A DNA stretch of 64,000 bases from Shewanella sp. AS1. Its GTDB lineage: Bacteria; Pseudomonadota; Gammaproteobacteria; Enterobacterales; Shewanellaceae. Shown one piece after another: positions 26,993 to 35,972 of the stretch. The stretch's first letter is position 1. Each line of letters opens with the position of its first letter. The DNA is taken from assembly GCF_021412565.1 (NCBI RefSeq), contig NZ_JAKCLJ010000014.1, forward strand, positions 1 through 64,000. Reading direction: 5' to 3'. Under the pieces are notes generated by a model. The model was given only the letters and a program-made list of their open reading frames with translations. It was not told the origin of the DNA and searched no databases. The translations under genes and the position numbers were made by a program.

Positions 26993-28348
26993 ATGGCCCA
27001 ACATTTTGACTATATCTGTTTAGGTGCTGGCAGTGGCGGGATCGCCTCGGCTAACCGCGCCGCAATGCGAGGCGCAAAAGTACTCTTGATCGAAGCCAAA
27101 GCGCTGGGCGGCACCTGCGTCAACGTCGGCTGTGTACCTAAAAAGGTGATGTGGTATGGCGCTCAAGTCGCCGAGGCCATGCATCTCTATGCCAAAGATT
27201 ATGGCTTCGATGTCTCAGTGAACCATTTCGACTGGAGCAAGTTGGTCGAAAGCCGTGAGGCCTATATCGAACGTATCCACGGTGCCTATGACAGAGGCTT
27301 AGACAGCAATGGCGTCACCTTAGTCAGAGGCTATGGCCGTTTTATCAATAGCAACACCATAGAGGTCAACGGCGAGCACTATACTGCCGATCATATCCTT
27401 ATCGCCACAGGCGGCTCGCCCACTATTCCCAATATTCCCGGCGCCGAACTGGGTATCGACTCAGACGGTTTCTTCGCCCTCAATGAGCAGCCTAAGCGTG
27501 TTGCCGTTATCGGCGCAGGCTATATCGCCGTCGAAGTGGCCGGTGTGCTGCACGCACTGGGTAGCGAAACCCACCTGTTTGTGCGCAAACACGCGCCGCT
27601 ACGCAGCTTCGATCCTATGCTGAGCCAGGCTCTGATGGAGAGCATGGCCACAGATGGTCTGAGCCTGCACACCAATAGCGTGCCTCAATCGGTAGCAAAA
27701 CAAGCCGACGGCAGCCTTATTCTTACCCTAGAAAGCGGCGAGCAATATGAAGTTGACTGCCTTATCTGGGCAATCGGCCGTAAGCCTTCTACCGATAATA
27801 TCGGCCTGGAGCACACAGAGGTGAAGCTGGACGACAATGGCTATGTCATAGTCGATGCCCAGCAAAACACCACGGCCAAAGGCATCTATTGTGTTGGCGA
27901 TATCATGGCCGGCGGCGTCGAACTCACCCCTGTGGCCGTCAAGGCTGGACGCCTGCTGTCTGAGCGTCTGTTCAACGGGATGCATGATGCCAAGATGGAT
28001 TACAACTTGATCCCAACCGTGGTCTTTAGTCATCCGGCTATCGGCACCATGGGACTGACCGAACCTGAAGCCATCGCCCAATATGGTGAGGAAAACATCA
28101 AGGTCTACAACTCCACCTTCACCTCTATGTATACCGCAGTGACCGCCCATCGTCAGGCCTGTAAGATGAAGTTGGTCTGCGCGGGCGCCGAGGAGAAAGT
28201 CGTCGGCATTCATGGCATCGGCTACGGCATGGATGAGATACTGCAAGGCTTTGGCGTGGCAATGAAGATGGGCGCCACCAAGGCGAACTTCGATGCGGTA
28301 GTGGCCATTCACCCCACTGGCGCGGAAGAGTTTGTTACCATGAGATAA
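26993..28348 (+). CDS. gor: Glutathione-disulfide reductase
   Basis: A 451-residue flavoprotein. It has the FAD-binding [14 protein letters not shown] motif, the redox-active [13 protein letters not shown] disulfide (about residues 40-52), the NADPH-binding [15 protein letters not shown] segment, and the C-terminal [12 protein letters not shown] with the catalytic His-Glu pair. It reduces GSSG with NADPH. Starts at 26990 or 26993 are both possible; the GGAGA spacing favours 26993. Confidence 0.96.
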   Translation: MAQHFDYICLGAGSGGIASANRAAMRGAKVLLIEAKALGGTCVNVGCVPKKVMWYGAQVAEAMHLYAKDYGFDVSVNHFDWSKLVESREAYIERIHGAYDRGLDSNGVTLVRGYGRFINSNTIEVNGEHYTADHILIATGGSPTIPNIPGAELGIDSDGFFALNEQPKRVAVIGAGYIAVEVAGVLHALGSETHLFVRKHAPLRSFDPMLSQALMESMATDGLSLHTNSVPQSVAKQADGSLILTLESGEQYEVDCLIWAIGRKPSTDNIGLEHTEVKLDDNGYVIVDAQQNTTAKGIYCVGDIMAGGVELTPVAVKAGRLLSERLFNGMHDAKMDYNLIPTVVFSHPAIGTMGLTEPEAIAQYGEENIKVYNSTFTSMYTAVTAHRQACKMKLVCAGAEEKVVGIHGIGYGMDEILQGFGVAMKMGATKANFDAVVAIHPTGAEEFVTMR

Positions 28349-28429
28349 GTGATTGTGCGATAAGTGACTATGAAATAACTCACTATTAATAAGTAACTAA
28401 GCCCAGTTATCCTAATGGGAGTGTCAAAA

Positions 28430-28458
28430 GCAGGCCAGATTTATTCTGGCCTTTTTTG
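28430..28458 (+). terminator. Terminator after gor
   Basis: AGGCCAGA and TCTGGCCT arms with a five-base loop and six T. Confidence 0.85.
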
Positions 28459-28552
28459 TATTCTCATCAAGAAGTAACACTTTGTTACTGATGCTATTTA
28501 TTCTATTTTGACAAGTTATAATCTGGACAAACAGGAAACACAGGACTCAGGG

Positions 28553-28822
28553 ATGATGAGCGTAAAAAAGAGTAGATTGCGGCTAGTTTTAATCATTTTT
28601 CTCACTGTTGGGATCAGCTCATGCACTAGCAATACATCAAACTTAACCTGTGCTTTCGTAACAGGTGCAGCGACAAGCGATCAGAAAATACAAGCACAAA
28701 ACGCCAGGCCCAATAGCAGGGAAAACAGCAAAGCCAGCTTAACCAATATTATAAATGGTATTCTGGATGTTTTAGCAGAGATGATAAATGATGATGACAA
28801 CTCTCGCTGTAAAGAGGATTAG
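28553..28822 (+). CDS. Small hypothetical lipoprotein
   Basis: 89 residues, function unknown. A lipoprotein-type signal (VLIIFLTVGISSC) places the lipidated Cys near residue 24. The mature part is short and polar with two more cysteines. The start at 28553 follows AGGA at seven-base spacing; the longer frame upstream lacks a ribosome site. Low GC compared with its neighbours. Confidence 0.5.
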   Translation: MMSVKKSRLRLVLIIFLTVGISSCTSNTSNLTCAFVTGAATSDQKIQAQNARPNSRENSKASLTNIINGILDVLAEMINDDDNSRCKED

Positions 28823-29267
28823 TCCTTATATTCATCTAGTTATTTAATTTTATCGGCTTTTATTTTTTTCACCCATTTCATCCCTGAGCCGCTAAACAGC
28901 AAATAAAATAGCTTGTTGTCACGATAAAAATTATTTGCTGTTCATTTCACCCCATTGGCTCTATGGTCGCGTCCTAATTTTAATGCGCAAACATAAACCA
29001 AATCTCTCCCCTTAATCCTGTAAAACTATCTGATAATCGGCGATTACTGCGCGGGTTTTCCTGCTCGGCTGTCGATGCGGGAAGCCGCATTTATCAGAGC
29101 AAAAGTCACAGGGAGTGACTCACAAGGGACGAAATTTATGGCTATAGTTAACCCTGGCGCAAATATAAAAATGAATAATATTAACAACGAGCTGGGCAGT
29201 GTATGCACATTTATATCCAACTGCACTCGTGTGATGATAAACCTAAATTAAATGAAAGGCCTTAGAC
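28823..29267. other. Gene-free region before rimK, with a 12-bp inverted repeat
   Basis: About 445 bases without a convincing gene. It contains a perfect inverted repeat, AACAGCAAATAA at 28895-28906 and its complement at 28931-28942 (24-base loop). Nearer rimK are two small hairpins, ATGCGG/CCGCAT and AGTCAC/GTGACT, either of which could lie in the rimK 5' leader. Confidence 0.45.
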
Positions 29268-30173
29268 ATGCGTATCGCAATTTTGTCTCGTAATGAAACT
29301 CTTTATTCCACCCGCCGCCTCAAGGAAGCCGGGGAAGCCCTTGGCCATACTGTCGATGTGATCGACACCTTGCACTGTTATATGGATATCACCAGCAGTA
29401 ACCCGACTGTGCGTTACATGGGTAAGGTGCTGCCGAAATATGATGCCGTTATTCCCCGTATCGGCTCCTCCATTACCTTCTATGGTACCGCCGTAGTACG
29501 TCAGTTTGAGATGATGGGCACTTTCTGTGTCAATGAATCTGTGGCCATCAGCCGCTCCCGCGATAAGTTGCGCTCCTTGCAGTTGCTATCCCGCAAGGGA
29601 ATTGGCCTGCCGCGCACCGGCTTTGCCAGCAAACCAGACAAAATCCAGGATTTGATCAAGAACGTCGGCGGCGCGCCGCTGGTGATCAAGCTGCTTGAAG
29701 GCACTCAGGGGATTGGCGTGGTACTGGCCGAGACCAATAAGGCGGCAGAGAGTGTGATCGAGGCCTTTATGGGACTCAAAGCCAACATCTTAGTGCAGGA
29801 GTTTATTAAGGAAGCCGGCGGCGCCGATATTCGCTGTTTCGTGGTCGGCGGCAAAGTGGTGGCGGCCATGAAGCGTCAAGCGGCTGAAGGGGAGTTTCGC
29901 TCTAACCTGCATCGCGGTGGCATCGCACAGCTGGTGAAGCTAACCAAAGAGGAACGCTCTACCGCCGTCAACGCCGCTAAGGCGATGGGACTCAATCTTT
30001 GTGGTGTGGATATTTTACAATCGAATCATGGCCCAGTTGTGATGGAGGTTAACTCCTCTCCCGGACTGGAAGGAATAGAACAGGCGACAGGGAAAGATGT
30101 GGCGGCATTGATTTACGAATTTATCGAGAAAAATGCCAAACCCCACGCCAATAAGACGCGCGGAAAAGGCTAA
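29268..30173 (+). CDS. rimK: RimK-family ATP-grasp glutamate ligase
   Basis: A 301-residue ATP-grasp enzyme: N-terminal [20 protein letters not shown], substrate segment [14 protein letters not shown]-binding [18 protein letters not shown] and metal-binding [16 protein letters not shown]. RimK adds glutamate residues to the C-terminus of ribosomal protein S6. It is the first of three consecutive genes with an AstE-like hydrolase and a RimB-like protease; the stop is followed directly by the next ATG. Confidence 0.95.
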   Translation: MRIAILSRNETLYSTRRLKEAGEALGHTVDVIDTLHCYMDITSSNPTVRYMGKVLPKYDAVIPRIGSSITFYGTAVVRQFEMMGTFCVNESVAISRSRDKLRSLQLLSRKGIGLPRTGFASKPDKIQDLIKNVGGAPLVIKLLEGTQGIGVVLAETNKAAESVIEAFMGLKANILVQEFIKEAGGADIRCFVVGGKVVAAMKRQAAEGEFRSNLHRGGIAQLVKLTKEERSTAVNAAKAMGLNLCGVDILQSNHGPVVMEVNSSPGLEGIEQATGKDVAALIYEFIEKNAKPHANKTRGKG

Positions 30174-31196
30174 ATGGCAACAGGATTACGCATTGGTGGA
30201 GTAGAGATTTTTCCCGGTGAGCAGCGTCAGCTAGAGCTGCCGGTTGCCAGTCTCTATACCGATACCCAGGTATCGATTCCGGTTCATGTGGTGCGCGCTA
30301 AGAAAGAGGGACCTAAGGTCTTTATCTGTGCGGCTATTCATGGTGACGAACTCAACGGCATCGAAATGATCCGCCGCCTGATCCAGCAACAACTGAAACT
30401 CCTCAAGGGCACGCTGATTCTGGTGCCTATGGTCAATGTGTACGGTGTGCTCAACCAGAGCCGCTATATGCCGGACAGGCGGGACCTTAACCGCTGTTTT
30501 CCCGGCTCTGCCAAGGGCTCTCTGGCCGGGCGAGTCGCCCATACCTTTTTGCAGAGCATAGTCAGGCACTGCGACTATGGTATCGATCTGCATACGGGGG
30601 CGATTCACAGATCTAACCTGCCCCAGGTGCGTGCTAACCTGGATGACAGCGAGACCCTGGCGTTAGCCCAGGCCTTCGGCGTACCTGTGCTGCTTAATGC
30701 CAACGTGCGTGACGGCTCACTGAGAGAAGCGGCGGTCAATAATGGCGCCCGCGTCCTGCTCTACGAGGCGGGCCAGGCACTGCGTTTCGATGAGCTCTCC
30801 ATTCAGACTGGGGTACGCGGCATACTCAATGTGCTCTCAACCCTTGGAATGATCCGCAAGCGCAGCCATAAGCGCAAGGTAGAACCTTTTATCGCCAACC
30901 GTAGCGACTGGACCCGCGCTGCGGCCAGCGGCTTCGTGTGCGAGTTTGCCAAACTCGGTGCCTATGTAGAAAAAGGCGAGGTGCTGGCCGAGATCAACAG
31001 CCCCCTTGGCGAGTTGATCCAACAGGTCACCTCGAACCGCGCAGGTATCGTCATAGGCAAGCAGAATATTCCTTTGGTTCTGGAGGGTGATGCCATGTTC
31101 CATATCGCCTATTTTGGGAGTGCTGCCGACGAAGTGGTCGAGCATATCGAGATCATGAACGAACAGATCACCCCCATAGCCACTCAGGTTATCTAG
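30174..31196 (+). CDS. Succinylglutamate desuccinylase/aspartoacylase family protein
   Basis: A 340-residue M14-like zinc hydrolase: zinc ligands in AAIHGDELNG, substrate-binding DRRDLNRCFPG and a third ligand region IDLHTGAIHR. A C-terminal biotinyl/lipoyl-like hammerhead segment (GAYVEKGEVLAEINSPLGEL) follows. These enzymes remove acyl groups from amino acids. Placement between rimK and the RimB-like gene suggests a role in glutamate-tail metabolism or glutamyl peptide handling, which is inference. Confidence 0.85.
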   Translation: MATGLRIGGVEIFPGEQRQLELPVASLYTDTQVSIPVHVVRAKKEGPKVFICAAIHGDELNGIEMIRRLIQQQLKLLKGTLILVPMVNVYGVLNQSRYMPDRRDLNRCFPGSAKGSLAGRVAHTFLQSIVRHCDYGIDLHTGAIHRSNLPQVRANLDDSETLALAQAFGVPVLLNANVRDGSLREAAVNNGARVLLYEAGQALRFDELSIQTGVRGILNVLSTLGMIRKRSHKRKVEPFIANRSDWTRAAASGFVCEFAKLGAYVEKGEVLAEINSPLGELIQQVTSNRAGIVIGKQNIPLVLEGDAMFHIAYFGSAADEVVEHIEIMNEQITPIATQVI

Positions 31197-31220
31197 TAGA
31201 ACAAGCTCAACAGGTAGAAA

Positions 31221-31664
31221 ATGAACAAGTTTATTATCGGTAATCTCGAGTCCTGCAACCTGCCCGACCTAGGGATCAGCGATCTGCATGTCCGCATAGA
31301 CACAGGCGCTAAAACCTCCTCGCTGCATGTGGACAACCTGAAACGACTTAAGGTCAATGGCCGTCCTTATGTCTCCTTCGACCTGCACCCTGATGTCTAC
31401 AATCTGGAGCAGATAGTGCACTGTAAGGCACCTATGTTCGACTCGCGCCGGATCAAATCCTCCAATGGCGAAGTCGAGCAACGCTGCGTTATCCAGACAA
31501 CACTGCAACTGGGCGAACATCAGTGGCCTATCGAACTCACCCTGAGTAATCGCCAGGACATGACCTATCTGATGCTGCTCGGCCGTGAAGGCATGAAAGG
31601 CCGCGTCCTGGTAGACCCAGCAGAAACCTTTTTGGTGAATAACCCTGCTGCTGAGGAGTTGTAA
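31221..31664 (+). CDS. RimK-associated aspartyl protease-like protein (RimB type)
   Basis: A 147-residue protein with the retropepsin-like VRIDTGAKTSSLH motif, an internal RCVIQTTLQLGEHQWPIELT strand region and LLGREGMKGR. This family, also called ATP-dependent zinc protease, accompanies rimK in many proteobacteria; RimB affects RimK activity in Pseudomonas. Third gene of the cluster. Confidence 0.85.
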   Translation: MNKFIIGNLESCNLPDLGISDLHVRIDTGAKTSSLHVDNLKRLKVNGRPYVSFDLHPDVYNLEQIVHCKAPMFDSRRIKSSNGEVEQRCVIQTTLQLGEHQWPIELTLSNRQDMTYLMLLGREGMKGRVLVDPAETFLVNNPAAEEL

Positions 31665-31671
31665 AACCCAC

Positions 31672-31695
31672 CGCCACTATTGCATCATAGTGGCG
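31672..31695 (+). other. Intergenic hairpin before mgtE
   Basis: Perfect 9-bp arms CGCCACTAT and ATAGTGGCG around a six-base loop, 7 bases after the RimB-like gene. There is no T-run, so it is not a standard terminator. It could stabilise the upstream mRNA 3' end. Confidence 0.5.
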
Positions 31696-31723
31696 CAATT
31701 GCAGTTTAAATAAAGGAATAACT

Positions 31724-33091
31724 ATGACAATACCCGAGCAAGAGCCTGTTGCAGCGCAGGTGCATAGCGATGATTTACTGGCTCGGGTCATTGAAATTAT
31801 CAGCCATCCCCAGGAGGAGAGCCCCTCTCTCTCCTTTATCGCCGACTACAGCGATGTGGATCTGGCGCACCTACTCGAGTCGGTTCCCGAGCAATACCGT
31901 TTCCTGCTGTGTCGTAATATTCCTGTCGATCGGGGCTGGCCGATTCTGCACCTGTTGCACTATGAAACCGCCCGCCACGTCTTGGATCTGCTGACCCATG
32001 AGCAACTTAGAGGCTTATTAAGACGAGTCAATGAGAACGACATTCTCACCTTCGCCGAGATCCTGCCCAGCGACTTTGTAGATGACTACCTGGATCAACA
32101 GGCCGACCTCACCACAGAGCAGATGCAACAGGCGCTCAGCTATCAGGATGAGGAGGTCGGTCGTTATCTCAATAGCAACATAATGCGTGCTCGCCCCACA
32201 GCCAAAGTAAGCCGGGTGCTCGAACGTCTGGAGAAACACAAACGCCGCGAGTTCGTTGCCGTGTATGCGGTCGATGCCAAAGGGGAGTTTCATGGCGGCT
32301 GCACCTTAGAGCAGCTGCGTCATGCCGATGGCGATACCCAGCTGGCAGAAGTGATCACCAAACTGGAAACGGTAGGCGATGAGCAGGATATTACCCAGGC
32401 GGCGCAGCATCTGAGTCCAGTGGCCGGCTTTGCCTGGTATCCAGTAGAGAAAGAGGGCAAGATCATAGGCGCGGTAGCGCTATCGACCCTGATGCAACGA
32501 TTAAGGGAGCGAAGCCTGGAAGTGCTGGCCTCTGAAACCGCTCAGGACGAGGAAGATCTGTTCACCCCGGTCAATGTCGCCGCGCGGATGCGAGCTATCT
32601 GGCTTACCACCAACCTGCTGACCGCGTTTTTAGCATCCTGGGTGATAGGGCTGTTCGGCGAGGCGTTGCAGCATGTGGTGGCGCTGGCGATTTTAATGCC
32701 AGTGGTGGCCAGCATGGGCGGCATAGCCGGCAGTCAGACCTTAGCGGTCGCCCTGCGTGGTATTGCCCTCAATCACTTAAAACGCAGTAACTTAAAGCTG
32801 CTGCTGGACAAAGAGCTCAAGATTGCCGCCTTCAATGGCATACTGCTTGGCGCCTTGGTGGGCGTGGTGGTCAGTTTCTGGTTTGAGTCTGTCGCGCTGG
32901 GAAGCATCATCTTTATCGCCATCGTATTCAACAGCCTAGCGGCAGCATCATCCGGAACTGTTATCCCCTTTGTACTCAAACAGATGCGGATAGACCCTGC
33001 CGTGGCAGGCTCGGTGATCCTCACCACAGTCACGGACGTGGTCGGCTTCTTTATCTTCTTGGGCTTAGGCACATTAGTGCTGCTGCCATAG
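31724..33091 (+). CDS. mgtE: MgtE-type magnesium/divalent cation transporter
   Basis: 455 residues: an N-terminal MgtE_N domain (FIADYSDVDLAHLLESVPEQ), a CBS region, and a C-terminal membrane domain of five helices with the family motifs ILMPVVASMGGIAGSQTLAV and SSGTVIPFVLKQMRIDPA. MgtE is a gated Mg2+ channel with cytoplasmic sensing domains. It may be cotranscribed with the rimK cluster, but 59 bases and a hairpin lie between them. Confidence 0.92.
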   Translation: MTIPEQEPVAAQVHSDDLLARVIEIISHPQEESPSLSFIADYSDVDLAHLLESVPEQYRFLLCRNIPVDRGWPILHLLHYETARHVLDLLTHEQLRGLLRRVNENDILTFAEILPSDFVDDYLDQQADLTTEQMQQALSYQDEEVGRYLNSNIMRARPTAKVSRVLERLEKHKRREFVAVYAVDAKGEFHGGCTLEQLRHADGDTQLAEVITKLETVGDEQDITQAAQHLSPVAGFAWYPVEKEGKIIGAVALSTLMQRLRERSLEVLASETAQDEEDLFTPVNVAARMRAIWLTTNLLTAFLASWVIGLFGEALQHVVALAILMPVVASMGGIAGSQTLAVALRGIALNHLKRSNLKLLLDKELKIAAFNGILLGALVGVVVSFWFESVALGSIIFIAIVFNSLAAASSGTVIPFVLKQMRIDPAVAGSVILTTVTDVVGFFIFLGLGTLVLLP

Positions 33092-33209
33092 AAAGCCTGT
33101 TCACGCTGAGATTAGGGCTTGAACACTACAAATTTAAGTTATCTAGAATTTATTCGCCGGGACGACAAGGTTATACTGCCCCTCCTGTTTCGCAAATGAT
33201 GATGTTTAC

Positions 33210-34157
33210 ATGAGCTCTGCGTTTAAATCGGCAATCAAAGATCCCGCATATCTTCCCTTTGTGCTGTGCGCCCTTGTCTGTTTACTGCCGCAGATCTCCT
33301 CACCCATCGCCCTGGTATTAGGCTTCACCCTCGCCAGTCTTGGCCTGGTTCCGGGCAGCATTCCGTTGAATCAGCTGGTCAAAAAACTACTGGCCTACTC
33401 GATTGTCGGACTCGGCTTTGGCATTCAGCTCGACAGCGCCTTGCAGGCCAGTGGCGATAACCTGAGTCTGATCCTGGGCTCGATTGTATTTACCCTCTTG
33501 CTGGGTGGCCTGTTAACCCGCTGGCTAAAACTGGATAGCAAACTGGGACACATGATCGCATCGGGCACAGCCATCTGTGGCGGTAGTGCCATCGCTGCTG
33601 TGGCGCCAGCGATCAGGGCCGAGAGTCAGCAAACGGCCATCGCTCTGGCTACCGTATTTGTTCTCAACTCTGTGGCTCTGTTCCTGTTCCCGGCGCTGGG
33701 GCACCTGCTGGAGATGAGTCAGTATCAGTTTGGGATCTGGAGCGCCATTGCCATACATGACACCTCCTCTGTGGTCGGCGCCGCCTCCGCCTATGGTGAT
33801 GAGGCACTGACTGTGGCCACCACTGTCAAGCTGGCTAGAGCCTTGTGGATCATCCCGCTGGCGCTGCTCAGCGCGCTGATTTTTGGGGGCGATCGCCGCA
33901 AAATCGCCATCCCTTATTTTATTCTGCTCTATGCTGTCGCTATCGCCATCGCCCATTACCTGCCCGAGGGCAAGGCGATTTATGAGATCATTTTCAGCGT
34001 CGCTAAACGCACTCTAGTACTGTGTCTCTTCCTTATCGGCGCGGGGATCACCCTCAGCAAATTGCGTCAGGCGGGCGCCCAGCCTTTGATATTAGGGGTA
34101 TTACTCTGGGTGGCAATTGGGATAGGTTCGTTACTCTTTATCCTGAACTTTAGCTGA
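33210..34157 (+). CDS. YeiH/UPF0324 family membrane protein
   Basis: 315 residues with about ten membrane helices and the family segments YSIVGLGFGIQLDSALQAS, MIASGTAICGGSAIAAVAPA, IHDTSSVVGAASAYGDEAL and VKLARALWIIPLAL. Often described as putative sulfate exporters, without direct proof for this subgroup. The 3' end overlaps a convergent small gene by 27 bases. Confidence 0.9.
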   Translation: MSSAFKSAIKDPAYLPFVLCALVCLLPQISSPIALVLGFTLASLGLVPGSIPLNQLVKKLLAYSIVGLGFGIQLDSALQASGDNLSLILGSIVFTLLLGGLLTRWLKLDSKLGHMIASGTAICGGSAIAAVAPAIRAESQQTAIALATVFVLNSVALFLFPALGHLLEMSQYQFGIWSAIAIHDTSSVVGAASAYGDEALTVATTVKLARALWIIPLALLSALIFGGDRRKIAIPYFILLYAVAIAIAHYLPEGKAIYEIIFSVAKRTLVLCLFLIGAGITLSKLRQAGAQPLILGVLLWVAIGIGSLLFILNFS

Positions 34158-34316
34158 TTTAGCTGCGTTGGATTTAGCTGCATTGGATAATGCAAACACC
34201 AAGACAAGCATTGCGATAAAGGCACACAGATCGACAAGTGAACGGGCGATACCCGAGGTCAGCATGGATGCGATAAGAAAAACGCAACAGCATAAGATAA
34301 TCAGCCATTTTTTCAT
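34131..34316 (-). CDS. Small hypothetical membrane protein
   Basis: 61 residues with two hydrophobic helices (WLIILCCCVFLIASML, LVDLCAFIAMLVLVFAL) and a short Ala/Lys/Ser tail (NAAKSNAAKSAK) encoded by an imperfect 15-bp tandem repeat (34156-34185). A GGAGG ribosome site stands 4-5 bases before the ATG at 34316, which argues it is expressed. It overlaps the yeiH 3' end. Function unknown. Confidence 0.55.
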   Translation of the reverse strand: MKKWLIILCCCVFLIASMLTSGIARSLVDLCAFIAMLVLVFALSNAAKSNAAKSAKVQDKE

Positions 34317-34419
34317 TTCGCCTCCTTCTATCACAGGGCAAAAATTAACAGATGGCCATTATTTCCTCTCGAAGGCGTCTCTACAAATATCGGTTTTTAC
34401 TATCAAATACCCTAATTAG

Positions 34420-34659
34420 CTAAGGCGCGGACGCACCCGGTGATTTGGCACATAGATAGCGGCATTCGATGCCATCCACTAACCAACGCCGATAGGCGCA
34501 GTTCACACAGGACCTGGGCTGGTCGTCCACCTGCTCATCCTCATCGTCCGGCATAAAAGCGTCACACCCGGCGGCGAGAGTGCGCGAGGCCCGGTAATCC
34601 TCATCGGTTATGGCTAACTGCCAACGGCCATGAATAAAACGGTATTCTGTCTGCATCAT
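34420..34659 (-). CDS. Small cysteine-rich protein at the end of the ECF operon
   Basis: 79 residues with a CVNCAYRRW...CRYLC arrangement plus one earlier Cys, giving five cysteines; a zinc or Fe-S site is plausible. The middle is very acidic (PDDEDEQVDD). It begins 20 bases after the TiaS-like gene on the same strand, so it is probably the last gene of the receptor/ECF operon. I recognise no family. The small size and Cys spacing would suit a metal-binding accessory protein. Confidence 0.6.
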   Translation of the reverse strand: MMQTEYRFIHGRWQLAITDEDYRASRTLAAGCDAFMPDDEDEQVDDQPRSCVNCAYRRWLVDGIECRYLCAKSPGASAP

Positions 34660-34679
34660 AGTCTCGTTATCTAGTCCAG

Positions 34680-35432
34680 TTAAAAATGTTTCAGCTGCTG
34701 CTTGAGCGCATTACGCCAGATACCGCCTTGCTGGTATACAAGCAAAGAGACCTGATGATCCCGATAGACGGCCTTCACCTTACCTGAGAGGAGGAGCTGA
34801 GTTTTAATGCACAGAGACTCGCCCGTATCGGCCAAGACACGATCGACACCCGTTCGCTCTATCACCTGCCCGACAGAGAGCGCCACTTCTCCAGCCTCGA
34901 GTCCATCTAACTTAAATTGTCCCTTGATGCGGCCGTCGTTGCCCTGCAGCCGCAGCCCGAGTCCCGCCAGCGCGCCGATAACGCCCTGGCCGGTGCCGCC
35001 GTGTTCGGAGAGATGTATGCCCAGCTTATTCGCCAAGTCGTAGGCCTGGGCTTTGGTCTTCACCATCTGCTTGGCTTCCAGACCGAAGTCGACCAATGCC
35101 TGATGATCTGCCCCAGCCTGCAGATCCAACAGGGCGAGGCCGGGATCGGCCGCCGCGGCGCTCTCCTTGATTAGATGCCTAGTGGCAAGCTGTAAAATCG
35201 CCTCCTGATTCAGCGTCGTCCTTACCTGAAAACACATGGCGCTGTTATGTGAGGTATAGGGGATATCCGGATGCACATAGAGCTGATGCCGGGTGACGAA
35301 ACTACAGCGGCTCGGCTGACCATCGGATAACAGGTGCGCTATCTCTTCGGCTATCTCTCCCGTGCCTTTAGTGCCTATATCATCGGTATCATCGATACAT
35401 ACAAGCCAGGATTTTACTCTCGGATTCATCAT
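34680..35432 (-). CDS. TiaS-like protein encoded with an ECF transporter
   Basis: 250 residues starting WLVCIDDTDDIGTKGTGEIA, very like the first catalytic motif of archaeal TiaS (tRNA-Ile2 agmatinylcytidine synthetase, IDDTDS/T type). Further motifs are SHNSAMCFQV and EHGGTGQGVIGALAGLGL. It lacks the zinc-ribbon and OB portions of full TiaS, and bacteria use TilS for that tRNA, so another substrate is likely. Its ATG overlaps the stop of the S-component gene (ATGA). Role unknown; coupling to the imported compound is inferred from the operon. Confidence 0.65.
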   Translation of the reverse strand: MMNPRVKSWLVCIDDTDDIGTKGTGEIAEEIAHLLSDGQPSRCSFVTRHQLYVHPDIPYTSHNSAMCFQVRTTLNQEAILQLATRHLIKESAAAADPGLALLDLQAGADHQALVDFGLEAKQMVKTKAQAYDLANKLGIHLSEHGGTGQGVIGALAGLGLRLQGNDGRIKGQFKLDGLEAGEVALSVGQVIERTGVDRVLADTGESLCIKTQLLLSGKVKAVYRDHQVSLLVYQQGGIWRNALKQQLKHF

Positions 35433-35968
35433 CTCTTTTCCTCACTATCGATCAGGCCGTGGCTGACGAGACGCGTCAGCACGGGCGGCACTAGCAGGGC
35501 GGCCAGCGTGGCGAACATGCTTCCCATCAGCAGGCTCTTGGCAAACTGCAGCAATGCCACCTGCATGCTCAGCCCCACGATCAGATCTTCCGCCAGCCCC
35601 TTGCCCGCCCATGCGAGAGTGGCGATCAGCGCCAGGATAATACAGCGCCATTTGAGCGCCATCAGGCTGGGCAGCAAGAGCAGAGCCAGATCCATCGCGA
35701 TGGCCGGCAAGGCAAACTTTATCAGGATCAGCGGGCCGCCTTTACCGACACTGAAGGTCATGGCGACTAACCCAGCCAGCAGGCCACACAGGCTGATCGC
35801 CCCTCTCCTCGCCACTGCGCCATAGCAGATCAGATAGAAGAAACTCATCAGGAACATAGAGTGGCCCGACAGCCCCAGTTTCAGTCGCAGCATCCCCTTT
35901 AACGCCACCAGCAGGGTGGCACAAAAGCCGATAAACAGCGCGTCATGTAATGTAAATTTATTATTCAT
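35429..35968 (-). CDS. Probable ECF transporter S (substrate-binding) component
   Basis: 179 residues with five to six membrane helices and conserved small-residue loops (FSVGKGGPLILIKFALPAIA). It lies directly between the T component and the TiaS-like gene. Size, topology and position fit an ECF S component, but I cannot match it to a named S family (BioY, ThiT, RibU, CbiM and so on). The ATG at 35968 is just inside the stop of the T gene; a longer upstream frame overlaps T fully and is less likely. Confidence 0.7.
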   Translation of the reverse strand: MNNKFTLHDALFIGFCATLLVALKGMLRLKLGLSGHSMFLMSFFYLICYGAVARRGAISLCGLLAGLVAMTFSVGKGGPLILIKFALPAIAMDLALLLLPSLMALKWRCIILALIATLAWAGKGLAEDLIVGLSMQVALLQFAKSLLMGSMFATLAALLVPPVLTRLVSHGLIDSEEKR

Positions 35969-35972
35969 CTCG

